Assembly: GCA_023101885.1 (NCBI GenBank)
Contig: JALPQD010000402.1
Coordinates: forward strand, 79,017 to 143,016
Direction: 5' to 3'
DNA length: 64,000 nucleotides
Source: Typhlomys cinereus
Taxonomy: Eukaryota; Chordata; Mammalia; Rodentia; Platacanthomyidae
A program made the position numbers and the translations under genes. Every line of letters starts with the position of its first letter. Within the stretch, counting starts at the first letter, position 1. This document shows positions 1 through 11,087 of the stretch, piece by piece. The notes under the pieces are model-generated. The model worked only from the letters and a program-made list of their open reading frames with translations, made no database searches and was not told the DNA's origin.

Positions 1-365
1 AAGGACCCAAATAAGTAATGAGACATCTTATTAAGTTCACAGACTTTTGTTCCTGATCATTTACTACTGAGGGGGTGTGATCTCACCAGAAGAGGAGGGC
101 ATATAGTCTGACAGATAAAAAGTAACCATTTTGCAAATGGGTGATAGACCCCTCCCTTACTGTGGTTTCCCACTTTTATTACATCTACCTTTGAATGTGC
201 TTTTATCACAAGACTCTAACAGCTTTTTGTCTCTGGCCAGGGGGTAACATACAATGCCCACCAGGATGGAGTGAAGGGCATTGCAGGAGCAGCAAAACTG
301 CAAAAGAAAATCAACAAACCACAATCCAGAACTTCAGAGACTTTATATCAACCACCTAGAACTAG
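1..365. other. Intergenic, no gene seen
   Basis: No coding signal. It may include an unrecognised upstream part of the L1 3' end that follows, since the TATATCAACCACC... stretch runs into it without a visible junction. Confidence 0.4.
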
Positions 366-872
366 GCCAGCTTAGTCTCTCCCCATCTTGAAGCTCAGGG
401 ACATTTGCGGAAGAGGGGGCGGTAAGAGTGTAAGAGCAAAAGGATGGGAGGAGCAATGATATGTAAGATACTCTATATTAGTTAGGGCTGAAGCAATCAT
501 AATTGGACTTTACATGCCCTGCGCATTGTCCAACACACTGTTGACCTCACAAAGTCTAGCATCTGCTAAAGGCACCAAGATCCTTGGAGGCAAAGGATTG
601 GCAGTCACAGCAGTGTTCCTATACCTAAGGGGAACACGGGAAAGGGTTCAGGGAAAGGCCACTGGGTCCTTGTACGTCATCGGAGAGGAGGGCCCAGAGG
701 AAAATCAGACATGCACAAGAAAGGACTCTCTGGGAATTGGGGTGGGAGGCACTGGGGGATGGGGAGGGAGAAGGGTGGGGAGGGGGAGCAGGGGGTACGG
801 GGGGAGGAGGAGGGAGGGAGGGAACTGGTGTACCTAATAAGTTTGTATGAGCTGAAATAAAAAAAAAAAGAA
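366..872 (+). mobile_element. L1 3' end (3' UTR with G-rich tract and A tail)
   Basis: Matches the copy at 63038-63535 over the motif agctcagggacatttgcgg, then an ACTGGGTCCTTGTACGTCATCGG-like segment, a polypurine/G-rich tract (about 740-830) and an A-rich tail. This is the layout of a rodent L1 3' UTR. Confidence 0.75.
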
Positions 873-995
873 ATCCTGTTTCAAAGGAAAGGAAGGGAGA
901 GAGGGAGGGAGGGAGAAAAGAAGAGAGGGATGGACAAGAGAAAGGAAAGGAAGGAAGAGAAAAAGAGAGAGAGAGCAAACAAGAACATTACTAAC
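873..995 (+). repeat. Polypurine (GGAA/GAGA) tract after a B1-like end
   Basis: gaaatcctgtttcaaa resembles the end of a B1. It is followed by about 100 bp of GGAAGG/GAGA purine sequence. Confidence 0.6.
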
Positions 996-1149
996 TACTT
1001 AGTCTAAGAATATGAATGCTTGCTTATTCTGAAGGAATGATAATAGCTAACGTGTCCTGGTTTTTTACTGTGTTAAGAGTATTAGTCTATTTGCTTTTGC
1101 TGTGATAAAATACAGGAGACTGCAGAGTTTATAAAGAAAACAAGTTCAT

Positions 1150-1191
1150 TTATTTTTAAGGAATGGATGAACTTCTTTATTCATTTACTTG

Positions 1192-1226
<35 letters not shown>

Positions 1227-1452
1227 CACTGTTGTCCCTGTGGAGGACCGAGGGTGACTTCTGGAATCATCCTGGATTGCTTCTACCTCCTTCTTGCTTG
1301 GCTCTGGGATTTCCCAGGCACTGCCCACCAGGACTGGACATGCAGGTGGATACTGTTTCCACCTGGTACTTTTATATGAGACCTGAGATCCCAAGTCAGG
1401 ACCTTCTGCTTTTGAGGCAGAGTCTTAACTCCTGAGCCATCTCTCCAGCCCC
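1150..1452 (-). mobile_element. B2-headed SINE, older subfamily
   Basis: Read on the minus strand it starts ggggctggagagatggctcagg (tRNA-like A box), then a B box (GTCCTGAGTTC-like), a body and a (CA)n tail, seen here as (TG)n at 1193-1223. Confidence 0.9.
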
Positions 1453-2230
1453 AAAAGTAAGTTTATTTAATTCATAATTTTGGAAGATGACAGTTCAAGA
1501 TTGGGTGACCCCCCTTGACTGTGTCCCATCATGGAGGATAGCATCCTGGCATTCATGATAAAGGTAGAGATCACATAGCCAGAGAGGGGAGGGGGTCAAT
1601 CTTACTGATTTATATAACAATGTACCCCCAGGAACTATGTGCATTTGCAGGCAGCATGTGAATTTCTTCTCAGGGCCGTGTCCCTAAGGATCTAAAAGGC
1701 CTTGCCCCTTAAAAGTACCACCACTTCCCAACAAGGCCACGTGGGAAGCCCCTGGGGGCTGCAGAGCGACCAAGTGTCTCAGCGCTTCCTTCAGACAGCC
1801 TTGCTGCTCACCAGAACCCCGTCAGAGAGCAGAGAGGGTGCTTGAGGTCACAAATGCTGAAAATCACTTGAGTGACAAAGACTGAGTCATCACAGTTGCT
1901 GTGGCGCTTGGGTCTGAATGTGGAGTTTTGCTAAAATGGTTTTTTTTCTTTCTAGTTCAGAAAGAGATTGTTCTCAGAATCTGGAGTTCCAGCTGGCATT
2001 TAATTTAGTAGACTGGAGGAGGGGGAGAAGAATAGAAAATTGACCTCGAGAGAGCAAAAACTGTGTTGTGCTACATTTTCTATTATTTGCTGCAAAATCT
2101 AGTCTGTAAGCTACTTATGATTCTTAATCTTAAAATATAGGAGTGTTTAAATTATACCCTATTGTTTGAGACTTAACACATCTTTTGAGAGGGGAAAATT
2201 ACTTTAAACCTGAGTGTACTTTAATTTCTT
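1453..2230. other. Intergenic, no gene seen
   Basis: Unique-looking sequence with a moderately GC-rich patch at 1735-1830. No ORF or recognised repeat. Confidence 0.4.
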
Positions 2231-2234
2231 TTTT

Positions 2235-2330
2235 TGTTGTTTTGAAATATGTCTATGCAAACTAGGCTGCCCCTCCTACCTCAGTCTGTCAGTGCTGGAA
2301 TTACGGGTGTGTACCACATGTGGCTAAATT
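2235..2330 (-). mobile_element. B1-like SINE fragment
   Basis: Reverse-complement B1 motifs (ctcagtctgtcagtgctggaattacgggtgtgtaccaca). Confidence 0.65.
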
Positions 2331-2519
2331 TAATGTCTTAATCAGGAGTCCAAAAAAGTCTGTTATGTGCGCATACATTTTGGGAAGATCCAGAGCTTTT
2401 ATCATAGCTTTTAAGATTGTTCAAATCTCCCAGATAGGGAGATAAACTTTTTTTCCCAAATAGCATTTCATGTATTGCAGGCTGGCCTCAAACTCCTTAA
2501 GTAGCTGCTGCCTCCGCTG

Positions 2520-2612
2520 GCATCATGCGCAGTGGATGTGGCGCTGGGGACTGACTCCAGGGCTCCAAGCATGCTAGATGAGCATTCTACCAGCTGAGCT
2601 ACATGCCTCGTC
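2520..2612 (-). mobile_element. ID-like SINE
   Basis: Reverse complement reads tagctcagctggtagaatgctcatctagcatgcttggagccctgg, the tRNA-like ID core. Confidence 0.65.
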
Positions 2613-2677
2613 TTGCTCATTGCTTTTCGAAATTTGAGGTGGGGGTGTGTGTGGGGAGAACACGCAAAATAGCTCAG

Positions 2678-2885
2678 TGGGGACTGTCAAGATAGTTCAG
2701 TACGTAAGGCATCTGTTTGCAAACCTGGCGACCCAAGTTCAAATCCTCAAAGCCCACATGATGGAAAGAGAGAACTGAATCCTTGTCCTCTTATCTACAC
2801 CCGTGTGCCATGGCATGCATGTGCTCCCCCATCTCTCTCTCTCTCTCTCTCTTCTCTCTCATAAATAGTAAATAAATAAAATGTT
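2678..2885 (+). mobile_element. B3-like SINE with (CT)n and A-rich tail
   Basis: ggactgtcaagatagttcagtacgtaaggc...acccaagttcaaatcc: A and B boxes of the B2/B3 class, then ...atggcatgcatgtgc and (TC)n. Confidence 0.75.
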
Positions 2886-2887
2886 AA

Positions 2888-3022
2888 ATTTGAGACAGGG
2901 TCTCACTATGTATCCCAGGCTAGTCTTGAATGAGTTAGGTAGTCCATGATAGCCTCAAATTATAATCCTCCTGTATCTATCTTCAGAGTGCTGGGATTAT
3001 AGGAATGGACTAGCACACATGG
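2888..3022 (-). mobile_element. B1-like SINE
   Basis: gagacagggtctcactatgtatcccaggct...gtgctgggattataggaatgg is a reverse B1. Confidence 0.75.
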
Positions 3023-3027
3023 CTAAA

Positions 3028-3294
3028 ATATATTCTTTTGCATGCACGTGTGTGTGTGTGGTGTGTGCAGTAGAGGGCACCTGAGCGGAGGCCCATGTGT
3101 GACATTGGGCGCCCTGGATTGTTCTGCCTCCTTGCTTTGCTCTGGGGGTTCATGGGCTCTGCTTTCTAGGGCAGGAATGACAGGCTGCCACCATTTCCAC
3201 CTGGCATTTTTTTTCATGGAATCTGGGGATCTGAACTTGATCCTTTTGCTTTTGAAGCAATGGCCTTAACCCCTGACCTATCTCTCCAGTCCCG
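3028..3294 (-). mobile_element. B2-headed SINE, older subfamily
   Basis: Short (TG)n, then agagggcacctgagcgg... to ctgacctatctctccagtccc. Head on the right, so reverse orientation. Confidence 0.85.
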
Positions 3295-3559
3295 GATACA
3301 TGATTTTAATCATTATCTAAATAGCAGATCAAATATAAAAGACTTTATCACTGATATGCAATGACTCGGTTTTGCATTGAAGTGCTGAGGCCTAAATATT
3401 TTATAATACTAGAGAACCTTAATGAAATGGTTCAAATCAGTGATTGGAGGAGAGCTTACAAAAAATGCCCTGTCACCTTGGGCATATGGAGCCCTTGTCT
3501 ACTATGAAAAAGCTTTTCTAACCCTCCAGGTATGTTGGGGAAGAAATACACAAAAGGCC

Positions 3560-3650
3560 TGGAAGGTAGGTCAATGACAGAGCATGTGCTTAGCATGTAG
3601 AGGGTAGGATGGCCTTAAACCCCTGTTCATGTACATGATCACAGTATGTG
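3560..3650 (+). mobile_element. ID-like SINE remnant
   Basis: gcctggaaggtaggtcaatgacagagcatgtgcttagcatgtagagg resembles a diverged ID head. Confidence 0.4.
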
Positions 3651-3884
3651 CTTAGTACTATGCTAATATTGTTTTAGAAGATGGGGAAGATGTAAAATCT
3701 TAGACCAAAGAAACGCAGGAAGTGCCGGACTAAGGCAGCTTCCGATAAGCTTACCACTTTCCTCTGATCAAGTTCATAGCTGGGAGAATGGAAGTATAGG
3801 ATCTCTGGCGCCACAGTACTCGGTATTTCCCATTTATAAATTCTTTTTCCCAAAATAATAATCTCTCTACTTTTGTTGACTGTG

Positions 3885-3975
3885 GGTCTTGCTATGTAGC
3901 CCCACAACTTGCAGTAATTCTCCTATGAAGCCTCCCTAGTGCTAGGATTATAGGTATGAATCCTCATGCCTGGCA
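3885..3975 (-). mobile_element. B1-like SINE fragment
   Basis: gtgggtcttgctatgtagcccc...gtgctaggattataggtatgaatcctcatgcctggc. Confidence 0.7.
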
Positions 3976-3983
3976 ACTTCTTT

Positions 3984-4010
3984 ACTTTTTTTAAACTTTA
4001 TTTATTTATT

Positions 4011-4087
<77 letters not shown>

Positions 4088-4302
4088 GAGAGAGAGAGAG
4101 ACAGAGAGAGAAACTGCGTGTCCCTGTGTAGGACCGAGGGTGACTTCAGGAATTATCCTGGATTGCTTCTATCTCCTTTTTGTTTAGCTCTGGGATTTCC
4201 CAGGCTTTGCCCACCAGGGCCTGGCGTTTTTACGTGGAACCTGGGATCAGGACCTTCTGCTTGCGAGGCAGAATCTTAACCCCTGAGCCATCTCTCCATT
4301 CC
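3984..4302 (-). mobile_element. B2-headed SINE, older subfamily, with expanded (TG)n(GA)n
   Basis: Tail microsatellite (TG)n 4012-4034 followed by (GA)n to about 4112, then the standard body (ggaccgagggtgacttcaggaat) and head (cctgagccatctctcca). Confidence 0.9.
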
Positions 4303-4559
4303 TTGAGTATGTTTTTATGGAAGGGTCTTATTTGAATTATGTGAGAGTCATAAACAAAGGATATAAGTATATACTGTTACTTTAACATAAATCAAGATAG
4401 ATAAATAAGTTAAAAAGATAGATAGATAAGTTAAAAAGAAGTTGACTGAAATACACTAGATTTCAAGTCCCCAAAATGTGGAAAATCCAAACCTATGTGC
4501 GCAAATTTTAAAAGAAATGATCTTGAAAGTCTTATATCCATGTAATCTAATTATGCAGG

Positions 4560-4918
4560 TTTTTTATTTTTAATGTATGTCTGTATGGGGTGCATGTGTG
4601 TGTGTATGTGTGTACACATTTGGGAGAGTATACATGCGTGTACGGTGGTGTATGAACACAAGTGCACTTGAATGTGCCTGTGGAAGCTCAAGGGTAATAT
4701 CAGGAATCATCCTCAATCGATTTTTTAGATTAAACCCAGAGTACAACATTAAGACTTGTCTGGCTAGCTAGCTTGCTCTGGGGATTTCTAGACTCTACCT
4801 TTCAGGGATAGAATTACAGGTGGGACACCTCGCATTTTTATGTGGGATTAAGGATTAGAACGCAGGTGCTTTTATTTACAAGGCAAAGGCTTTAAGCACT
4901 AAACAATCCTTACACTAG
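4560..4918 (-). mobile_element. B2-headed SINE, old and diverged
   Basis: tgcctgtggaagctcaagggtaatatcaggaatcatcctc is the body in reverse. The head is badly diverged (cactaaacaatcc). Confidence 0.7.
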
Positions 4919-4929
4919 CTCTGTATTTT

Positions 4930-4933
4930 GTGC

Positions 4934-4991
<58 letters not shown>

Positions 4992-5240
4992 ATGCACATA
5001 CAAACACGCAAGAGGGCACTTGAACCCCAATGTCACAAGAGGGTGGCCTTGAGAATCATCCTGGATTGTTCTACCTCCTTACTTCTTTGCTCTGGGGTTT
5101 CCTGGCTCCACTTTCCAGGGCTAGAATCACATGCTACCACCCTATCAGGTGGGCATTTTTATGAGGAATTTAGGACTCAGGTCCTTTTGCTTTTGAGGCC
5201 TAGGCTTTAACCCTTGAGCCACATCCTCAGCCCCCCCCCC
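4930..5240 (-). mobile_element. B2-headed SINE, older subfamily
   Basis: (TG)n 4938-4988, body aagagggtggccttgagaatcatcctgg, head cttgagccacatcctcagcccc. It directly abuts the copy to its left. Confidence 0.85.
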
Positions 5241-5339
5241 AGTCCTGTATTTTTAATGATCAGTTAATGAAGGCCAATTATAGATGAAATGTAAAATAGT
5301 AAGAGCAATGCATTTTTTTTACTAAAAATCTTGATTCTT

Positions 5340-5560
5340 GGGCTGGAGAGATGGCTCAGGGTTTAAGACTCTGCCTCACAAGCAGAAGGACCTGAGTTTG
5401 GATCCCAGACCCCACATAAAAATGACAGGTAGAAATGGGGGCGTCTTGCACTTCTGGTTCTGGAGGGCAGAGGCTGGGAAATCCCAGAGAGAAACAAAAA
5501 GGTCTTGTGAAACAAGACACAAAGGCTCAACCTGCAGCATAATATACTTGATAATTTAAA
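5340..5560 (+). mobile_element. B2-headed SINE, older subfamily, 3'-shortened
   Basis: gggctggagagatggctcagggtttaagactctgcc, B box ggacctgagtttggatccc, body to gaaatcccagag. No CA tail is left. Confidence 0.88.
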
Positions 5561-5879
5561 AATTATGACTCTACATCTTATCTCTATGTATGTATATATA
5601 AAGTACTTAGGCTTACTGAAAGAGTATTATTCAAAACATTCCTATCTTTAGTTTACGGATTCTCTGTTTCAGAATCCTAGGCGTGCAGATCACAAATTCA
5701 CTCCAAGCCTAGGAACTGATATTGATAATCAATTCTTTACTCATCCTGAAGCAGACTAGTTGAAGAGCAACTAATAGAAGGAAACATTAATTTGGAATTG
5801 TACAGTGCTTTCCTCAGAACAGCCACCATTTTATTCAGGACTATTAAGATCACACCTATTGTTGATGTCCCCTCAGAAA

Positions 5880-6345
5880 GAGAGGGATGGGGAAAGGCTA
5901 GAGTGCATGTGCCCACCAACGTGCTGGCATGTGTGTACACACATGTGTCTGCCCATGTGCTCTTGCATGTATCTCTACACATGAGGGCTGGGAGGGGCCG
6001 GGGTACACATGGATGCCCAAGTGCTGGTACACGTGCCCGTGCTTGTGCTCGTAAAGATGACTGGACACACACCCGCTCGCGTGCCCTCACATGTGCAGTT
6101 GGGAAGGGCTCCAGAGTATATAAACTGAGAACGATGAGTTGGTGGGCAGTCCATCTAGGCAGCCATGGGGTAGCCATCAGCTCTATTTGAGCTTCTGTCA
6201 GTAACCCTCCCCCCGCTTCTGTCAGTCACCCTCCCCCCGCTCCTGTAAGCAAGCCCAATAAACTTGTTGATTTGCCAAGTTGGAGCTTGGCATGATCGTT
6301 CCTTTGGTCAGCCGTGGCACTCACATCGGGGTGGAAACATGTTTG
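5880..6345 (+). mobile_element. Probable solo LTR of an endogenous retrovirus
   Basis: A GC-rich island against its neighbours, with a TATA box (TATATAAA, 6117-6124), then AATAAA at 6257-6262 followed by a T/G-rich stretch: the U3-R-U5 layout. A 25-bp imperfect tandem unit (gcttctgtcagt..ccctccccccg) lies at 6191-6239. Exact ends and family are not determined. No retroviral ORFs flank it. Confidence 0.5.
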
Positions 6346-6584
6346 TGTGTGGCATGTCCACAGGAATAGTGTTCACGCAACATTGAGGAATGCTGCTAGA
6401 TTAGTTTCCCAAAGTTTTCACGGGGATAAAGTGTTGGCTTGGTGAAGGGGAGGTCCTGAGGTTCAGTGCCCAGCACCACACCCAGACAAGAACCACTCTG
6501 ACTTCTGGAAAATAGGTTTCCTCTTCTCCCCAGGAGGGCTTGGTGCTCAGTGGCCACTGGGGGTTGGTTTTTGTAGGCGATTTT

Positions 6585-6599
6585 TATAAATACCTTTTA

Positions 6600-6635
<36 letters not shown>

Positions 6636-6850
6636 AGAGAGCACTGTGTGTCCTTGTGGAGGTCCAAGGGTGACTTTGGGAATCATCCTGGATTGCGACT
6701 ACCTCCTTTTTGCTTCGCTCTGGGATTTTGCAGGCTTTGTCCACCAGGGCTGGAGGTGCAGGTCGATGCTGTTTCCACATGGTGTTTTATGTGGGACCTC
6801 AGATCTGAACTCAGGACCTTCTGCTAACCCCTGAGCCATCTCTGCAGTCC
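6585..6850 (-). mobile_element. B2-headed SINE, older subfamily
   Basis: (TG)n 6602-6636, body tccttgtggaggtccaagggtgactttgggaa, head cctgagccatctctgcagtcc. Confidence 0.9.
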
Positions 6851-6863
6851 AAGTATGTATTTT

Positions 6864-7181
6864 TTTTTAAGTTTTTATTTTTATTTTATTATTTATTTAT
6901 TTATTTATTCAATTGTACGTGTGTGCGCGTGTGTATGTGTGCGCGCGTGTGTATGTGTGTGTGTGTAGAACCACGGGCGAATTCGGGAACCACTATGGAC
7001 CGCGTCCACCTCCTCCTCATTTACTCTGCCCTGGGATTCACAGGCTCCGCCCTACCAGGACCAGAAACGCAGGCTGCCCCCACTTCCGCCCAGCGTCTAT
7101 ACGTGGGGTCTAGGATCTGAACTCAGGACCTTCTACCCGCAAGGCAGAGGCTTAACCCCTGAGCCACCTCTCCAGCCCCCC
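6864..7181 (-). mobile_element. B2-headed SINE, young subfamily, with TSD
   Basis: GC-rich body (cgaattcgggaaccac... cagcgtctatacgtggggtctagg) and head gagccacctctccagcccc. It is flanked by the direct repeat AAGTATGTATTTT (from 6851 and from 7182). Confidence 0.93.
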
Positions 7182-7204
7182 AAGTATGTATTTTGAATAT
7201 TAGT

Positions 7205-7350
7205 ATTTTTACTTTTACTTATTTTTTGTGTGTATACATGTGAGGACAACCTTTGGGAGTTGTGTTTCCCACCTTGTAGGGTTTGGAGATCCAACTCAGG
7301 TTGTCAGGCTTGTGTGTCACCTGTGACACTGTGAGCCATCTCACTAGCCC
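7205..7350 (-). mobile_element. B3-like SINE
   Basis: gtgaggacaacctttgggagttgtg...cactgtgagccatctcactagccc, reverse B3 head. Confidence 0.75.
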
Positions 7351-7352
7351 TA

Positions 7353-7354
<2 letters not shown>

Positions 7355-7388
<34 letters not shown>

Positions 7389-7600
7389 AGCTAGGGTCTT
7401 ATATAGCCCAGGCTGGCCCCAGAACATTTGATCTCCCTGCCTCCACTTCCTAAGTGGTAAGATTACCCAAGTACATCACTGTACCCTTCTTGTTTTGTGA
7501 GATAAGGTCTTACTGGTAACTCAGGCTGGCCCCAGAATATTGCCCCCGCCTCAGCTTCTCCAACGCTGAGAGGAGAGACCTGCACCACCACACCACAGGA
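7355..7600 (-). mobile_element. (TG)n and two B1-like SINEs in reverse
   Basis: (TG)n 7356-7385, then tagggtcttatatagcccaggctggcccc and gataaggtcttactggtaactcaggctggcccc: two successive reverse B1 copies. Confidence 0.7.
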
Positions 7601-7736
7601 ATCAGTGCTGTTTCAAGCAACATAAAGGGAGAAGGCTTCAAAAGACCATGGCACTTGTTTATCTTTAAGACTGAAGAGAGAGGGAAAGTTGGATTATTAT
7701 AGTATAGAAAATTTTTTTTTAAGAACTATTCTTTTC

Positions 7737-8006
7737 GGGCCAGAGAGATGGCTCAGGGGTTAAGATTCTGTCTTGCAAGCAGAAGGTCCTGAGTTCGGAT
7801 TCCAGGTCCCACGTAAAAACACCAGGCAGAAAGGGCGTTGGCCTGCACTTCCAGTCCTGTTGGGAGGAGCTTGGAAAATCTCAAAGCAAAGCAAGAAGGA
7901 AGTAGAAGCAATCCAGGATGATTCCGAAGTCACCCTTGGTTATCCACAGGGACACACAGTGTCTTCTGATACACATATGAAATAAATAAATTTAAAAACA
8001 ATTAAA
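7737..8006 (+). mobile_element. B2-headed SINE, older subfamily, with TSD
   Basis: Head gggccagagagatggctcaggggttaag, tail gaaataaataaatttaaaaac. AAGAACTATT occurs just before and just after. Confidence 0.9.
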
Positions 8007-8289
8007 AAAAGAACTATTTTTTTAATGAGAACAATGTAGCCCAGGTTGGATTTGAACTCATGGGCTCAAGTGACAAGTTGTCCTCCCACCTCAGTCTCCC
8101 ATAAACACACGTCACTATATTCAACTTACATTTACAGTATTGGATCTTTTCACACTGAATTGCCAGGATAAAGCAGAGGTCACTTTTCCAGGCTCTACAC
8201 CACTCCCATTGAAAAGTTCCCTTACTTTTAGGACAAAGGAAAAAAAAACCCAAATTTTTCTTTAACCATATTTCTTTTTCTCTTTTTAT

Positions 8290-8430
8290 TAGTTAGATGG
8301 GGGTCAGAGTGATTCGCCGAAGCCCGCTGCCTCCTCCTACCACGTGAGTTCCAAGGCTAGAAATCACTGTCATCAGTCTTGATGGAAGTGCCGTTAGCCA
8401 CTGAACCACCTTGCTGGCCCCCAGGACTGA
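8290..8430 (-). mobile_element. B3-like SINE remnant
   Basis: gttagccactgaaccaccttgctggcccc at the right end is a reverse SINE head. The left part is diverged. Confidence 0.5.
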
Positions 8431-9050
8431 ACAGGCCGATGATACCCAGGGGACATGGTTTGTTCTCTTCCCTACCATATACTCTATAACCCATAGATCA
8501 CGTATTGCCTCTGTCTGTCTCTGTCTCTCTTTCACACACACTCACTCTCTCTCTCTCTAGCACTTACCTTTCTGACTTGGATTTAAAAGCAGTCCTCTCT
8601 CCAACCCAAGGCTATTACCTTCCCTTGTGAAACTTTAAACAAATTTTATCACTCATGAAGTAGAAATAACTATTCTCATAACCGTTCAGGATCGCATGAG
8701 GTCAAGCCAGTAGAGCTCTGAGCATGGGCTGGCCAAGCAAACGGCAACCATGACTTTATCAAATCAAGCTTCTAGACATTGTTTCAACTTCATCCCACCT
8801 GCCGTGTGGTTTCTGTACTTACTGTTCCAAAGAAACTGCTTGTACCAGGGTCGCTGATTTCAACCTTCAAATGAAAAACTTCAGGCTGTATAGCTGCCCA
8901 TTGTTCTTAAGAAGAGGACCCTACTGATCACGGCATCCTTCAAAATTATCATCCTCTGGTTCCCACTAAAACAGCGTATTCTGGTTTCTACATACTTCTC
9001 CGATAATTTTTTGGTTTTTTTATATGCTTACCATATTTTAAAAAATTACT
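8431..9050. other. Intergenic, nothing recognised
   Basis: No ORF or clear repeat apart from a short CT/CA run near 8510-8560. Confidence 0.4.
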
Positions 9051-9054
9051 TTCT

Positions 9055-9125
9055 TTTGTAGTGCTGGGGATGGAACCGAGGACTTCGCACACAGACCAAG
9101 CATCCTACCACCCAGTACCCCAGTC
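9055..9125 (-). mobile_element. ID-like SINE fragment
   Basis: gtagtgctggggatggaaccgaggacttcgcacac...ccacccagtacccc is a reverse ID end. Confidence 0.6.
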
Positions 9126-9259
9126 CTACTTCTTCAAATTTCAAAGTGTGTTAACTCCACCAAGGGCGGCACACACAGTTACGTGGCCATGACAGCACTG
9201 TGGCAAAACTTTCTCTGATCAGTAAGTTGGCACCCACACTGCACACCCTTTCATATCAC

Positions 9260-9515
9260 TTCTCTTTGTGTGTGTGTGTGTGTGAGAGAGGACACTGTAT
9301 GTGCCTGTGGAAGCTCAAGGTTGTCTTCAGGAATCATCCTGGATTCTACATCCTTTTTGCTTTGCTCTGGGGTTTCCCAAACTCCACCTTCCAGGGCAAA
9401 AAGTGCAGGCCACCACCATTTCTGTCTGACATTTTATGTGGGATCTGAGATCCAAACTCAGGTCCTTGTGTTTGCGAGGTAAAGACCTTAACCCCTGAGC
9501 CATCTCTCTAGGCCC
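9260..9515 (-). mobile_element. B2-headed SINE, older subfamily, with TSD
   Basis: Body cctgtggaagctcaaggttgtc, head cctgagccatctctctaggccc. CATATCACTT flanks both ends. Confidence 0.9.
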
Positions 9516-9537
9516 ATATCACTTTTTAAATTTTTGG

Positions 9538-9559
9538 GAGGCACACACAGTGCCCTCGG

Positions 9560-9603
<44 letters not shown>

Positions 9604-9615
9604 GTTTAAAAAATG
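9538..9615 (+). mobile_element. 3' tail of a B2-headed SINE
   Basis: gaggcacacacagtgccctcggataca(CA)n then taaagtttaaaaaa. Only the last part of the element is present. Confidence 0.75.
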
Positions 9616-9624
9616 CCTTAAAAG

Positions 9625-9735
9625 TTTTTGAATTGGGGTCCTGCTAATGTAATCCAGGTGACCTCAAAATTGCAATCCTCCTGCCTCAGCCTTCCAAGTG
9701 CTGGGATGACAGATGTGTACCACCATATTGAGCCA
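9625..9735 (-). mobile_element. B1-like SINE
   Basis: cctcaaaattgcaatcctcctgcctcagccttccaagtgctgggatgacag, reverse B1. Confidence 0.8.
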
Positions 9736-9739
9736 ATCC

Positions 9740-10280
9740 CTTTCATCGTCAAAGTGTTTCCCTTGTTTGTATTTTACTATCTACTATCCTCCCTCTAAAC
9801 TCTAGGCTGAAGGAAAGGAGTATATTTTTATTCATTGTGGTATCTGAAACACTTAGAACAGAGCCACTAGATTCAACAACTAATGACTGACTGGCTGAAA
9901 CATCCCTATAATTTCAAATCTCTGCCTAGTGTTCTCACTGTACAATTGAAATGAACATTTTCTAAATCATTGTCCCAACTATTTCCAGCTCTGTTCTGAG
10001 ATTTACATTTTGAATTGCTGCTGAAGCAATCCAATTCCTTCAACAGATCCCTATCACTCTTAGAATAAAATCCAAATTCCTCAGTTTTCTCTAGGATTGG
10101 GACATATAGCTTTACCATACAGTACTTGGCAACTCCTTTCTATAACTGCTGGAAGCATCTTATATTGACAGTCATATGTTCTTTGTATGTGTTATTTTTC
10201 TGCATGGAATGATGTCCATTTCCAAACCCCAATGTCTTAATTCCTAGTTGTTATCTCTGGAAAGGTCACCCTTCGTACCT
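9740..10280 (+). mobile_element. Diverged L2-like LINE fragments
   Basis: Motifs typical of L2 3' regions: atcactcttagaataaaatccaaattcctc and catggaatgatgtccatttcc, plus cacttagaacagagccactag. Assigned from memory of consensus features. Confidence 0.45.
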
Positions 10281-10424
10281 TCAAAGCATGCCACATGTGC
10301 TTGGTACACACACACACACCTGTCTCTTAAGCTTGTTTTTGAACTGTCAGTATCTGAGTATTGGGATTGAGGGATGAGCCACCATGCCTTGCTCTTACAA
10401 CCACATCTTCACTTTAGACTATGT

Positions 10425-10700
10425 TTTGATTTTTTGTATTCTTTGAGTGTTTCATACACAAATATAGTGAATGTATGATATAAATTTTACATGCTATTCC
10501 TCAATCCCATCCCCCTTTCTCTTCCTTGCTGGACTTCCTCCTTTCTTTTTTCATGTGTGGCCCAGTGAGTGGGTTGCCTTTGATATCATGTGCCTGAGTA
10601 CTTGCTGAAGCATGAATCATGCGTCAGTAGCATTGAGGAAAGCATCTTCCATATCCTCTCCATCAGCATTAGCCCTCATTAGTTTTCTGCCTCTGCAGCT
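10425..10700 (-). mobile_element. Possible antisense L1 3' UTR fragment
   Basis: Pyrimidine-rich block (10500-10555) then gtgtggcccagtgagtgggttgcc, resembling reverse-complement rodent L1 3' UTR. Confidence 0.35.
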
Positions 10701-10774
10701 TGACAACTGTGTTGCTAAACACCTCTAGAGAAAAATCAATCACAACAGATTGGTACCATATAAAATGAACAACA

Positions 10775-11045
10775 AAGGATCAGTGAGATGGCTCAGTAGC
10801 TAAGAGTGCTTTGACCTGACTTTGATCCCAAGAACATACGTAAAAAGCCAGATGTGGTAGTGCACACCTGTAGGAGGCAGATAGCAAGATGTACCTGCAA
10901 TTCAAGGGCCAGTCAGCTGGAGTACATTGCACTGTGGCAGAAATGAGAGACTTTGCTTTAAGGCGGGAGTAAGAACTGACTCCTGAAAGTTGTCCTCTTA
11001 TATCTATCCACACATACTGTGACATGTGCATGTCCCTCAAGAAGT
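10775..11045 (+). mobile_element. B3-like SINE with internal B1-like segment
   Basis: ggatcagtgagatggctcagtagctaagagtgc head. Then gccagatgtggtagtgcacacctgtagg, a B1-like start, followed by the B3 body. Confidence 0.65.
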
Positions 11046-11087
11046 AATTTTAACATAATTTAATAATTTTCTAGTTAAAAAATAAAT

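Noticed and set aside
1163..1435. Open frames rich in Cys-Val (MCVCVCV...) at many (TG)n sites
   Set aside because: They are translations of (TG)n tails of SINEs plus SINE body. The same peptide pattern recurs at every copy, so it reflects the repeat and not genes.
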